A stretch of DNA of 59,278 bases from Nitrospira sp. (GTDB lineage Bacteria; Nitrospirota; Nitrospiria; Nitrospirales; Nitrospiraceae), in assembly GCA_029194725.1 (NCBI GenBank), contig JARFXQ010000019.1, forward strand, positions 1 through 59,278, written 5' to 3'. Below the pieces are notes generated by a model. That model was not told where the DNA came from, ran no database searches, and saw only the letters and a program-made list of their open reading frames with translations. Shown here in pieces: positions 1 through 8,878 of this stretch. The translations under genes and the position numbers were made by a program. Position 1 is the stretch's first letter. Every line of letters starts with the position of its first letter.

Positions 1-737
1 TGGTCAAAGGCACATTTCGTGTCGGCCAGGTCATCGAGTTCGATCAACAGTCTCGCGCGACCATCGTGAAACGTGATGCGATAGGCACTGAGGTGGTGGT
101 GGATAGTCCTGCGCCGGTCACACAATTGTTCGAAGCACGAGGGGTGATGCCCCTTCCACCGTACATCAAGCGTGCGGCGACCCAGGAAGATCATCGCTGG
201 TATCAGACAGTCTTTGCCAAACATGCCGGAGCGATTGCCGCGCCGACTGCCGGGCTTCACTTCACGGAAGAACTGTTTCGACGACTGCGCGAAGCCGCAA
301 TCAACGTTGCCACGGTGACGCTCCATGTCGGTCCTGGCACGTTCAAGCCGGTAACGACTGAGCGGATTGAAGATCATCAGATGGGAGCGGAATATTTCAC
401 AATCGGCGAAGAGACCGTGAAAGCGATCCAGGAAACCAAACGTACCGGCGGCCGGGTGGTGGCCGTCGGTACGACGGTTGTCCGTACGCTTGAAACCGTC
501 ATGAAAGAAAAGGGGGAGATGGTTCCCATGTCCGGCGAAAGCCGGCTCTTCATCACCCCAGGGTTCCCGTTCAAGGTCGTCGATGCCCTGATGACGAACT
601 TTCACCTCCCGCGGACCACCTTATTGATGCTGGTCTCAGCCTTCGCCGGAATTAATCCGATTCGCAGAGCCTATGAAGAGGCGGTCAAGGAGCGGTATCG
701 TTTCTACAGCTACGGCGACGCGATGCTGATTCTCTAG
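1..737 (+). CDS. queA: S-adenosylmethionine:tRNA ribosyltransferase-isomerase, 3' part
   Basis: QueA transfers and isomerises the ribose part of SAM onto 7-aminomethyl-7-deazaguanine in tRNA, giving epoxyqueuosine (cytoplasmic). The reading frame is open from base 3 with no start, so the gene enters from outside the window. Family-typical stretches are APTAGLHFT, VTLHVGPGTFKPV, VGTTVVRTLE and TNFHLPRTTLLMLVSAF, followed by the usual C-terminus with YGDAMLI. The TAG stop at 735-737 lies inside the left end of an inverted-repeat element, so the last bases of the gene and the element share sequence. The product is intact as far as can be seen. Confidence 0.95.
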   Translation, partial: VKGTFRVGQVIEFDQQSRATIVKRDAIGTEVVVDSPAPVTQLFEARGVMPLPPYIKRAATQEDHRWYQTVFAKHAGAIAAPTAGLHFTEELFRRLREAAINVATVTLHVGPGTFKPVTTERIEDHQMGAEYFTIGEETVKAIQETKRTGGRVVAVGTTVVRTLETVMKEKGEMVPMSGESRLFITPGFPFKVVDALMTNFHLPRTTLLMLVSAFAGINPIRRAYEEAVKERYRFYSYGDAMLIL

Positions 738-939
738 CAGAATGCTGAAAAAGTCCGTCAGCGGCGTTCTCACGTCGCTCAGAGGCTCAACGTACCGAAG
801 CGTACGCCTCGCCCCTTCGCTCGCTGCGGCCTTGCTGAACAGCCTTTTTGATCATTCTGCGGGGATGGCTAATGCATCTATAACCTCGATACCCATGACG
901 GTTACAGAGGTCAGAATGAGTTTTTCGGCAGTCTGCTAG
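734..939. repeat. MITE-like inverted-repeat element downstream of queA
   Basis: The outer ends CTAGCAGAATGCTGAAAAAG (734 onward) and the complement of the bases ending at 939 match at about 19 of 22 positions, with CTAG at each tip. A second, inner inverted repeat joins 737-763 with 834-860 (GCAGAATG...CTTTTTGATCATTCTGC). It encodes no recognisable protein; a 65-codon open frame inside it is not a credible gene. The ends resemble those of the element at 27988-28126, so the two probably belong to one family of non-autonomous repeats. The rest of the gap, 940-1121, holds nothing I can identify. Confidence 0.7.
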
Positions 940-1121
940 CGGTCCTACCTTCTCGTGTCTTCTGTTCTAAGATCGTTCATGATCCACTCGTCATCCCGGT
1001 CAGGCCACGTGTGAAGCCTCCATGCTATTCGGGTTCTTGCCTTTGCCTGCTGAAACGGTAGAATACGCCCCGTACGTATCGACCCTGGTTCTCGGCCCCT
1101 CGGTGGGTGAAGAGATCGTAA

Positions 1122-1481
1122 ATGGCTGATCAAGCGCCGAATCGCTTCGATGTCTTCCTCAGCTATCACTGGCGTGACCATGCCCAGGTGGAAGTGCTGG
1201 CACGACGGTTGCGCGAGGAGAAGCTCATCGTTTTTCTCGACCGCTGGTATCTGACGCCGGGACAATCCTGGCCCAAGGAATTGGAAACAATTCTGGCGCG
1301 CTGTCGAGCGGTGGCGGTCTGTATCGGACAAGGCGAGATGGGACCATGGCAGCAGCGGGAGCAGTATCTTGCGTTGGAGCGGCAGGTCGCCGCCGAGCGT
1401 CAGGGCCAGAGGTTCTCCGTCATTCCGGTCTTACTGCCCGGCGCGGAACCACCACTCGGATTTCTGAGTCAAAACACCTAG
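1122..1481 (+). CDS. TIR domain, N-terminal part of an interrupted TIR-nSTAND1-FGE protein
   Basis: The 119 residues form a TIR domain: FDVFLSYHWRDH at the start, LTPGQSWPKELETIL, then AVAVCIGQGEMGPWQQREQY, where the Glu of WQQRE sits at the position of the catalytic Glu of NAD-cleaving TIRs. The frame ends at a TAG at 1479-1481. It continues open in the same frame into the NTPase ORF that ends at 3935. The codon context (N-T-stop-A-D-F) suggests a TGG Trp codon changed to TAG. Without the stop the protein would be 937 residues. Known bacterial TIR-STAND proteins act in abortive antiphage defence. Here the TIR effector may be made alone, by readthrough, or not at all. AAGAG lies about 8 bases before the ATG. 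Confidence 0.75.
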   Translation: MADQAPNRFDVFLSYHWRDHAQVEVLARRLREEKLIVFLDRWYLTPGQSWPKELETILARCRAVAVCIGQGEMGPWQQREQYLALERQVAAERQGQRFSVIPVLLPGAEPPLGFLSQNT

Positions 1482-1709
1482 GCCGATTTCCGGACTCGTG
1501 TCGACGATCCTGTTCTGTTCACCACACTCATCAGCGCGATCCATGGTCAGCCGCCAGGTCCGGACGCGCAGCAGACAGTTCGCGAGACGCTTGCCACAAT
1601 TTGTCCTTACCGGGGCCTGCTCTACTTTCGCGAGGAAGATGCGCCATTTTTCTTTGGGCGTGAAGCGGCCATCACACAGCTCGCAAGTGCGGTTCAGCAG
1701 CACAACCTT

Positions 1710-3935
1710 GTGGCGGTGGTTGGAGCGTCGGGGAGTGGAAAGTCGTCGGTCGTGAGGGCCGGCCTGGTGCCGGAACTGCGGAAGGCTCGTGATCGGGTCT
1801 ACGAGATTGTGACAATTGTTCCGACCGATCGCCCAGTCCATGCTTTGGCGGCGGTGCTGATGCCGTTCCTTGAACCGGACATGAGCGAAGTCACTCGGTT
1901 GAGGGAAACGAACCAGTTAGCTGAGGACTTGCTCAGTCGGAAGACTGCTCTCCGCGATATCGTTGATCGCGTGCTTGCCAAGCAGCCGGGCACGGATCGC
2001 CTGCTCCTCATTGCCGATCAATGGGAGGAACTGTTCACGCTCTGTAAAGACGATGCGGCCAGGCGGTGCTTCATCGACAACATTCTCGAGGCATCGGCGA
2101 CGACAAAACTGAGTACGGTGCTCACCCTGCGTGGAGACTTTTTCGGCCGGGCCATTACCGAATACCGGCCGTTGTCCGACCGAGTGCAAGGCGCTCAGGT
2201 GAATCTTGCGCCAATGAAGCGGGAGGAATTGCGCCTCGCGATTGAGGAGCCGGCGCGGAAAGTCGGGCTCACTTTCGAAGCAGGTTTAGTCGATCTGATT
2301 CTCGAACAGGTGGGCGACGAACCGGGTCATCTCCCCTTGGTGGAATTCGTGCTGCGGCGTTTGTGGGAGGATCGGCAGGGCGGCCAGCTGCATCATGCGG
2401 CCTACAAGGCAATGGGTGAGTTGCAGGGAGCGATCGCGCAGAAGGCAGAGTCCTTATTCACGAAACTGAGCAAGGAAGACCAACGGAAGGTGCAACAGAT
2501 TTTCTTACGTCTGGTGCGACCGGGTGAAGGTGAGGCAGACACCAGGCGTCGCGCGACTTTCGAGGAGGTTGGGTCCGAGGAGCAACGGCTTGCGAAGCAG
2601 CTCGCCGATGAGCGGTTGTTGGTGACCTCGCAGGTTGCTGGGGGTGGCGAGGAGACCATCGAGGTGTCGCATGAGGCACTCATTCGGCATTGGGATCGGC
2701 TCAAGGGGTGGGTTGAGGCGGATCGCCGTTTCCTCGCCTGGCAGCAGCGGCTACACACATCGGTCGAACAGTACGAAAAGAATCCCAAGGACGCCGGTGT
2801 TCTCCTCCGAGGATTTCCTCTCACCGAGGCGTTGGAGTGGCTGAAGAAAAAGCCGGACTATTTCTCAACTCGCGAGCGTCAGTTTATCACCGCAAGCCAT
2901 GATCGTAAGACGAGGGAACGCATGGCATCTGTCCTTGTCGTCGGCCTTGTGCTCCTGGTGATCGGCGGGACGACCTGGCTCTGGCTGAAGGGCTATGACC
3001 TCGATCAGGCGGCACTCAAAATTCAATCGCTCGTCGTCAGCATCCATGTGCCGCCCCAGATGGTACAGATTCCAGCCGGCACCTTTCAGATGGGCGACGT
3101 GGAGAAGGTGGGGGAATCATGGCGCAATCCGGTCCATCCGGTGACGATCAAGCCATTTGCCATGGGGCAATATGAAGTCACCTTCGAAGAATACGACCGG
3201 TTTGCCATCGCGGAAGGAAAGCCCTTGCCAGGTGATCAAGGATGGGGGCGGGAACGGCGGCCCGTGATCAATGTGTCGTGGGACGATGTGAAGGCCTATG
3301 CTGCATGGCTGTCAAAGGAAACGGGCAAGCGTTACCGACTGCCGACGGAATCGGAATGGGAATATGTCGCCCGGAGTGGCACCAAGCAAGACATCTGGGC
3401 TGGGACTACCAAGGAATCGGAGCTGGGAGACTACGCGGTCTTCCAGGATAATTCTGGAAATCGCACGGGAGAAGTCGGGACGAAAAAAGCGAACGAGTTT
3501 GGGCTTCATGACTTGAGTGGCAATGTCTGGGAGTGGGTCGAAGATTGTGTGCATGGATGGTATCAGGATGCACCGAAAGATGGCTCGGCTTGGTTAGAGG
3601 CTAACGCCGGCGATTGCGGCCGGCGTATGATCCGGGGCGGTTCCTGGAACAACAAACCGGACAACCTTCGTGTGTCGAACCGGAACAGGAACACGACCGA
3701 CAACCGGAACAACAACATTGGCTTCCGTCTTGTTCAGTCCGCCCGCACGGCAAGCAGCCGACCCGGAACCGGTTTGTTTATGGACAGATCGGGTGTGGTA
3801 GCGGGTGTCCATGAGCCTGTTTCCCGGTCTCCTGCGAAAGCGGGAAGGCCGAATAGAGGGCCTGGGGTGAGGCGAGTCGGGGTCGGTAGGCGAGACCACC
3901 GGCCCCGGGCGCTGCCTGGCGTGATCACGTTGTAG
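1710..3935 (+). CDS. nSTAND1 NTPase - transmembrane - FGE/C-type-lectin protein, DGR target candidate
   Basis: Continuation of the TIR ORF in the same frame after the amber at 1479. The first start available after that stop (GTG 1710) falls at the edge of the Walker A motif GASGSGKSSVVRAGL, so this fragment alone is probably not the native product. Next come the Walker B-like LLLIADQWEELFTL (typical of nSTAND1), a winged-helix-like region, and one membrane helix (VLVVGLVLLVIGGTTWLWL, near 2930-2985). A formylglycine-generating-enzyme/SUMF1-type domain follows (PPQMVQIPAGTFQMG, RLPTESEWEYVARSG, FGLHDLSGNVWEWVED, MIRGGSWNN, IGFRLV). The domain end (3640-3733) has ten AAC asparagine codons in 25. 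After GFRLVQSA the frame runs about 60 codons more through low-complexity Arg/Gly/Pro-rich sequence, instead of stopping as normal FGE domains do. Confidence 0.75.
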   Translation: MAVVGASGSGKSSVVRAGLVPELRKARDRVYEIVTIVPTDRPVHALAAVLMPFLEPDMSEVTRLRETNQLAEDLLSRKTALRDIVDRVLAKQPGTDRLLLIADQWEELFTLCKDDAARRCFIDNILEASATTKLSTVLTLRGDFFGRAITEYRPLSDRVQGAQVNLAPMKREELRLAIEEPARKVGLTFEAGLVDLILEQVGDEPGHLPLVEFVLRRLWEDRQGGQLHHAAYKAMGELQGAIAQKAESLFTKLSKEDQRKVQQIFLRLVRPGEGEADTRRRATFEEVGSEEQRLAKQLADERLLVTSQVAGGGEETIEVSHEALIRHWDRLKGWVEADRRFLAWQQRLHTSVEQYEKNPKDAGVLLRGFPLTEALEWLKKKPDYFSTRERQFITASHDRKTRERMASVLVVGLVLLVIGGTTWLWLKGYDLDQAALKIQSLVVSIHVPPQMVQIPAGTFQMGDVEKVGESWRNPVHPVTIKPFAMGQYEVTFEEYDRFAIAEGKPLPGDQGWGRERRPVINVSWDDVKAYAAWLSKETGKRYRLPTESEWEYVARSGTKQDIWAGTTKESELGDYAVFQDNSGNRTGEVGTKKANEFGLHDLSGNVWEWVEDCVHGWYQDAPKDGSAWLEANAGDCGRRMIRGGSWNNKPDNLRVSNRNRNTTDNRNNNIGFRLVQSARTASSRPGTGLFMDRSGVVAGVHEPVSRSPAKAGRPNRGPGVRRVGVGRRDHRPRALPGVITL
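3641..3733 (+). other. DGR variable-region-like (or template-like) segment
   Basis: Between RGGSW and GFRLV the codons are AAC-saturated: ten Asn, every one AAC and none AAT, in the order SWNNKPDN, SNRNRNTTDNRNNN, IGFRLV. DGR template repeats carry AAC at the positions that adenine mutagenesis diversifies, and many DGR target proteins end in an FGE/CLec domain with this RNRN..DNRNNN.GFR signature. What is inferred: the segment is a variable region still close to its template, or a template-derived copy. About 100 bases after it is a small hairpin, TCCTGC-GAAA-GCGGGA (3830-3845). No reverse transcriptase, Avd or second copy of the repeat was found in the window. Confidence 0.6.
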
Positions 3936-4135
3936 AGTCAGGGACAAAACGAGCAAACAAGCCAAGAGGGCTGAGGCGAAAGAAAAAGGGACAGGCAGGA
4001 TAACCAACGAAGCATGGTATCCCGTTCGCGTGCCTGCGGTGGCTGTGCCGACCATATTGTGACCGAACGAAGAGTGATTTCGGTCACCGTGGCTCGGTCC
4101 TGATCCATGCTGCCTTCTTCCTCCTGCTGTCCGCG

Positions 4136-4164
4136 TTGCTCCGATAGAGATCCCGTGCTACACT
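4136..4164 (+). promoter_or_regulatory. sigma-70-like promoter of the VapBC-type pair
   Basis: TTGCTC (4136-4141), a 17-base spacer, and TACACT (4159-4164) lie 29 bases before the antitoxin ATG. An AGGAGG ribosome binding site follows. Confidence 0.4.
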
Positions 4165-4192
4165 GATCCTGTGTAAATAGGAGGGTGTCAGT

Positions 4193-4423
4193 ATGGCGAA
4201 TTTAACTGTTGTGATCGAAAGCGATACTTTGAAGCGTGCCCGCATACGGGCGCTCGAAGAAGGGACGTCCGTGAACGCGGTCGTGCGGGACTATCTGGCT
4301 GATTATGCCACGATGAAGGCCAAAAAAGATGAGGCAATCAATGACTTGCTGCGGCTGTCTCAGAGCGCGAAGACGAGGCGGGGGAATCGCCGGTGGACTC
4401 GTGAAGACCTTCACCAGCGATGA
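4193..4423 (+). CDS. VapB-like ribbon-helix-helix antitoxin
   Basis: 76 residues. The N-terminus MANLTVVIESDTLKRARIRA followed by EEGTSVNAVVRDYLADYA is the usual strand-helix-helix DNA-binding fold of RHH/CopG antitoxins. The basic C-terminal tail (TRRGNRRWTREDLHQR) would wrap the toxin. It should bind and repress its own promoter and neutralise the PIN RNase encoded next. The ATG follows AGGAGG at good spacing, and its TGA overlaps the toxin ATG as ATGA (4420-4423), showing translational coupling. The gene is intact although its toxin is frameshifted. Confidence 0.8.
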   Translation: MANLTVVIESDTLKRARIRALEEGTSVNAVVRDYLADYATMKAKKDEAINDLLRLSQSAKTRRGNRRWTREDLHQR

Positions 4424-4840
4424 AGGATTGCGTATTTGTCGATACGAATGTACTGGTCTATCTGTTCGACACAGATACTCCCGCCAAGCAGCGCCGTGTG
4501 CAGGAACTCCTAATCAAGTCGTGAACTACGTGCGCAGGTAACTCTGAGCACTCAGGTTCTGCAAGAGTTCTATGTGTCCGTGACTCGGAAGCTGGCCACG
4601 CCGCTTGGTTTGGAGGAGGCATTCGAGGCCGTCCAAGATCTCACCGCGTTCCCGATAGTCCAGATTGATACTCCTCTGATCCTATTGGCGATACAGCGAA
4701 GTGGTAAGGCGAAGGTCTCCTTTTGGGATGCGCTTATTCTGGAGGCAGCACTGATTGCCGGAGCGACCGTCCTCTACTCCGAAGATTTCAAAGATGGCGC
4801 TGTCGTTGGAAGGCTGCGAGTTACGAATCCTTTCAGGTGA
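4420..4840 (+). pseudogene. VapC-like PIN-domain toxin, frameshifted
   Basis: The first frame gives MKDCVFVDTNVLVYLFDTDT...QELLIKS and stops at a TGA near 4516. The next frame continues with SRELRAQVTLSTQVLQEFYVSVTRKL to the end at 4840. Together they make a full PIN domain with its acidic metal ligands (VDTNVL Asp, LQEF Glu, FWDALI Asp, YSEDF). A single-base shift around 4510-4520 separates the halves. PIN toxins are RNases of tRNA or rRNA, so this one is expected to be inactive unless ribosomes shift frame or the base is a sequencing error. A GTG at 4574 could start the 88-residue second half, but that lacks the first Asp. Confidence 0.75.
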
Positions 4841-4956
4841 GAGCCTAACCGAGAAACACGGAAGATGCTGTTCAGAGAACCCTTACCGATGTGCCTATCT
4901 ATGACGTGTCGGGGCAGCTGCTGAACAAGACAACGGTGGTGATGGCTGACTCGGAC

Positions 4957-5655
4957 TTACAGCAGCTCCCGCCGGATGGTGATCGGTAGCTTGGCTTTCA
5001 TGGACTGTTGGAATGAGACCAGCGCCCGTTGTTGCTTCTGCAACAGCATGTCATCCAGCACCCGCTGCTTAGCCTCTGCTGCCTTAGCAGGGTCTGAATC
5101 TTGTGGCCTGGTCATGAGAGACTGTCCCTCGGCAATCTCCGTGGGGGTTAGGGCAACGGAGTCTCGCACGATCATCCGAGCTTTATTGGCCATGACCTCC
5201 TGGTGCTGGATCGACTCAAACGCTGCTGGGGTGAGATGATTTGCGGCGAGTACGCGCTTGTAGAGGTCTGGGTCGAAGGCGCCGTTTTTCTGAAAGACCG
5301 GCGTTTGCATGATCAGCTCGCGCAAATCGGCATCGGAAACCCGCACGCCCATTTCCTCGGCAGCGATGATCCAAATACGACTATCGACGAGCTGCCCGAC
5401 GACGAATTCCTTGAACTCTTCCTCTTTGAAATCGGTTTTGATGTTTTCTTTGTAAATGCGGCGCATGTTTTCATAGGTACGTTTGAATTCGTCGAGCGAA
5501 ACCGATTGCTCACCGACCTTGGCGACGGGTCCACCTGCCTGTTCCCCGAAGCCCCACCAGCCCATGGTTATCACGAAGGCGACAGCTAAGATCCCCATGA
5601 TGGATTTGAGCAACCAAGGGTAGTTGTGAGACGCATCTCGCATTGTCTTGATCAT
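4957..5655 (-). CDS. SurA/PpiD N-terminal-like membrane-anchored chaperone
   Basis: About 232 residues. A short cytoplasmic N-terminus is followed by one membrane helix (SIMGILAVAFVITMGWWGF), then VAKVGEQSVSLDEFKRTYENM and a helical SurA_N-type domain with GVRVSDADLRELIMQTPVFQ and FDPDLYKRVLAANHLTPAAFE. Full PpiD proteins exceed 600 residues and carry a parvulin PPIase domain; this one ends before any PPIase domain. It is probably a periplasmic chaperone for outer-membrane proteins. The start chosen is the ATG at 5655, which has AGAGGAAGAGG about 6 bases upstream. An upstream in-frame start at 5712 would add 19 residues but has no ribosome binding site. Confidence 0.75.
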   Translation of the reverse strand: MIKTMRDASHNYPWLLKSIMGILAVAFVITMGWWGFGEQAGGPVAKVGEQSVSLDEFKRTYENMRRIYKENIKTDFKEEEFKEFVVGQLVDSRIWIIAAEEMGVRVSDADLRELIMQTPVFQKNGAFDPDLYKRVLAANHLTPAAFESIQHQEVMANKARMIVRDSVALTPTEIAEGQSLMTRPQDSDPAKAAEAKQRVLDDMLLQKQQRALVSFQQSMKAKLPITIRRELL

Positions 5656-5910
5656 GTCAATCCTCTTCCTCTGTGAATCAACAGTGTACTTGTGGACCCG
5701 GATGGAAGGCAAGGGCAGGTGGCGCGGGGCAGTACGAGGAGAGGTTACAAGCGTCGGTAGTATGAGAGATCGGCCTCCTGCGCATCTGTTTCCAGGAGGT
5801 CGAAAGACGGATCAGCAAGGTTTCGAAAAGAAAACAAAGGAAAGATCGGTCTTTGTTTGTGGAAGTTGATGCGTTTTGTTATACTTTGCCACCAATTAGA
5901 AGGAGATTTC

Positions 5911-6369
5911 TTGACAGGGGAGGGGCCAACCTCGACGGCGCTGGAAACGGGAGTCTATCCGAAGGCCCATGTTCTGAATCGGTTCATCGCGAAATTAATC
6001 GATCTGTTCATTGTCGCCGCTGCCGACGAAATTGCTCCTCCGGTCGGCTTTCTTTCCGGCTTGGCCTACATCTTGATTGCCGATGGGTTTGCGGGCGGAA
6101 AAAGTATCGGCAAACGGCTGGTGGGTCTGCAAACCATGCAATTGGATGGCCGGGATCCGACCGGTTTCCGAGAGTCGATCATCCGGAATCTTCCGCTGGG
6201 TGGCGCACAGATCGCGTATGCAGTCCCATACATTGGATGGCTCGTCTCTCTTGCCATTTTAGCGGTTGAGAGTTTTTTGATCATTGGAAATGAGCAGGGT
6301 CGCCGGCTTGGCGATGAAGTAGCAAGGACTCAGGTATTGGACGCCGGTCAACTTGCGGTCCCAGATTAG
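5911..6369 (+). CDS. RDD-family membrane protein
   Basis: About 152 residues. It carries the RDD signature VLNRFIAKLIDLFIVAAAD (Arg, then Asp in the first helix), then GGKSIGKRLVGLQTM and two further hydrophobic stretches (GGAQIAYAVPYIGWLVSLAILAVESFLII). RDD proteins are small polytopic inner-membrane proteins of mostly unknown function; some are linked to ion transport. The start is taken as TTG 5911 because AGAAGGAG lies 5 bases upstream. An ATG at 5857 would add an unlikely N-terminus. It lies 67 bases before mreB in the same direction and may be cotranscribed. Confidence 0.75.
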   Translation: MTGEGPTSTALETGVYPKAHVLNRFIAKLIDLFIVAAADEIAPPVGFLSGLAYILIADGFAGGKSIGKRLVGLQTMQLDGRDPTGFRESIIRNLPLGGAQIAYAVPYIGWLVSLAILAVESFLIIGNEQGRRLGDEVARTQVLDAGQLAVPD

Positions 6370-6373
6370 GTAA

Positions 6374-7486
<1,113 letters not shown>

Positions 7487-7499
7487 GGTTCCATCCCTC

Positions 7500-8372
7500 A
7501 TGCGGATGGTCAATTTACGCGTACCCTACAGCGCTCGGCGTGGTGCTCTTTTTCTTGCCGTCATTCTCGCGGTCGGCTTCCTGCTTCTGCCGGGCCAACT
7601 CCAAAGTGTATTTCAGGAGGTGGGCGGTCCCTTAGGATGGATTATCAGTTGGCCTTTCCAGGCGGTGGCCGGAATCCATGACCGAATTGCCGGTATCTGG
7701 GGACGATATGTGGCCCTCCAAGAGGTTGAAGAAGAAAATCAACAGTTGAGGAGAGAACTGGATCTCCTCAAGGAACAAAATGGGCAGCTCCGAGAAGCTT
7801 CGGTGGCGACGGAGCGGCTCTCGGCACTGCTGGAGTTTAAGAAACAAGTCCTTCCCACATCCGTGGCCGCCCAAGTGATCGGGCGCGATACCGGCAATTG
7901 GTACAAGACGATAATCCTAAACAAGGGTGCATCCGACGGGCTTCAATCGGACCAAGGAGTGATCACGCCTGCAGGTGTGGTCGGTCGAGTCGTCAAGACC
8001 ACGGCCTCGACCGCCGTTGTCCTGCTCGTGACCGATCCCAATAATGCGATTGCCGGACTAATCCAGCGCACCAGAGATGAGGGAATAGTCGAAGGGACGA
8101 CGCAGGGGCAGGCTCGGCTCAAGTACATCCCGCTGTTGTCCAACGCGCGGCCGGGCGACCACGTCGTCACGTCGGGATTGGTAGAGGGGTTTCCCCGAGG
8201 TCTTCCGATCGGCACGATCATGAGAATCGATAAGGAAGAGGAAGCGCTGTTCCAATCTGCGGAAATTTCTCCGGAGGTCGATCCGAATCGGGTCGAGGAA
8301 GTACTGGTCATTCGGTCTCCCTCCATTCCGAGCGAGGGGGAACGTCTCGGTGTTCCGAAGCCCAAGCCATGA
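7500..8372 (+). CDS. mreC: rod shape-determining protein MreC
   Basis: About 290 residues: one N-terminal membrane helix (GALFLAVILAVGFLLL), a coiled coil (QEVEEENQQLRRELDLLKEQNGQ, roughly residues 75-110) and the beta-rich periplasmic MreC domain (VIGRDTGNWYKTIILNKGASDGL, GVVGRV, DPNNAIAGLI, GDHVVTSGL). It links MreB to PBP2 in the periplasm. The ATG at 7500 starts right after mreB; an earlier in-frame ATG at 7428 would overlap mreB by 59 bases and is less likely. Its TGA overlaps the mreD ATG (ATGA at 8369). Confidence 0.95.
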   Translation: MRMVNLRVPYSARRGALFLAVILAVGFLLLPGQLQSVFQEVGGPLGWIISWPFQAVAGIHDRIAGIWGRYVALQEVEEENQQLRRELDLLKEQNGQLREASVATERLSALLEFKKQVLPTSVAAQVIGRDTGNWYKTIILNKGASDGLQSDQGVITPAGVVGRVVKTTASTAVVLLVTDPNNAIAGLIQRTRDEGIVEGTTQGQARLKYIPLLSNARPGDHVVTSGLVEGFPRGLPIGTIMRIDKEEEALFQSAEISPEVDPNRVEEVLVIRSPSIPSEGERLGVPKPKP

Positions 8373-8869
8373 AAGCCCTCATCTATTTGGTCGTGATCGT
8401 TGGTCTTGTGCCGATTCAGTCCGTTTTCCTGCCACATATCAGCTTGTGGGGCGTCAAGCCGGATCTCGGCCTTGTGGCAGTGTGCTTGATCGGTCTCATA
8501 GCAGGAGAGCTTGATGGCTTGTTGATGGGCCTTGCCCTTGGATGGGCGATGAGCCTGTTCTCTGCGCAAGATCTGATTTCCGCTGTGGTCTTGAAGGGAG
8601 CCGTAGGGTTTGTAGCAGGCCTCGCAGGCCGGCAGGTGGTTTACCTGAGCCCTGTCGTCCTCGTGGCGGGGCTGCTGGTGGTCTCCTGTTTGGCTGGGCT
8701 GGTCACTCCGTTCGTTCTAACGCTCAGTGTGCAACAGGATTGGTGGTGGGCTCTCCGGACCGTTGTACTACCGCAAGCCTGTCTTGATGCGCTGATCGGA
8801 GGGCTGATCTACTCGATCATGTGGAGTCGTTGGAATATCGAGCAGTTGATGTCAGAGTCTCGAATGTAG
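8369..8869 (+). CDS. mreD: rod shape-determining protein MreD
   Basis: 166 residues with about five hydrophobic helices, starting MKALIYLVVIVGLVPIQSV. The charged motif KPDLGLVAVCLIGLIAGELDG is typical of MreD. It is an integral partner of MreC in the elongasome. It overlaps the mreC stop by 4 bases and lies 9 bases before the PBP2 gene, so it is translationally coupled. Confidence 0.93.
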   Translation: MKALIYLVVIVGLVPIQSVFLPHISLWGVKPDLGLVAVCLIGLIAGELDGLLMGLALGWAMSLFSAQDLISAVVLKGAVGFVAGLAGRQVVYLSPVVLVAGLLVVSCLAGLVTPFVLTLSVQQDWWWALRTVVLPQACLDALIGGLIYSIMWSRWNIEQLMSESRM

Positions 8870-8878
8870 GCGTTCATT

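Noticed and set aside
742..939. 65-codon open frame after queA
   Set aside because: It is entirely inside the inverted-repeat element and has no ribosome binding site.
3936..4192. Possible DGR accessory or reverse transcriptase gene after the VR-like segment
   Set aside because: No open frame of useful length and no reverse transcriptase motif here or anywhere in the window.
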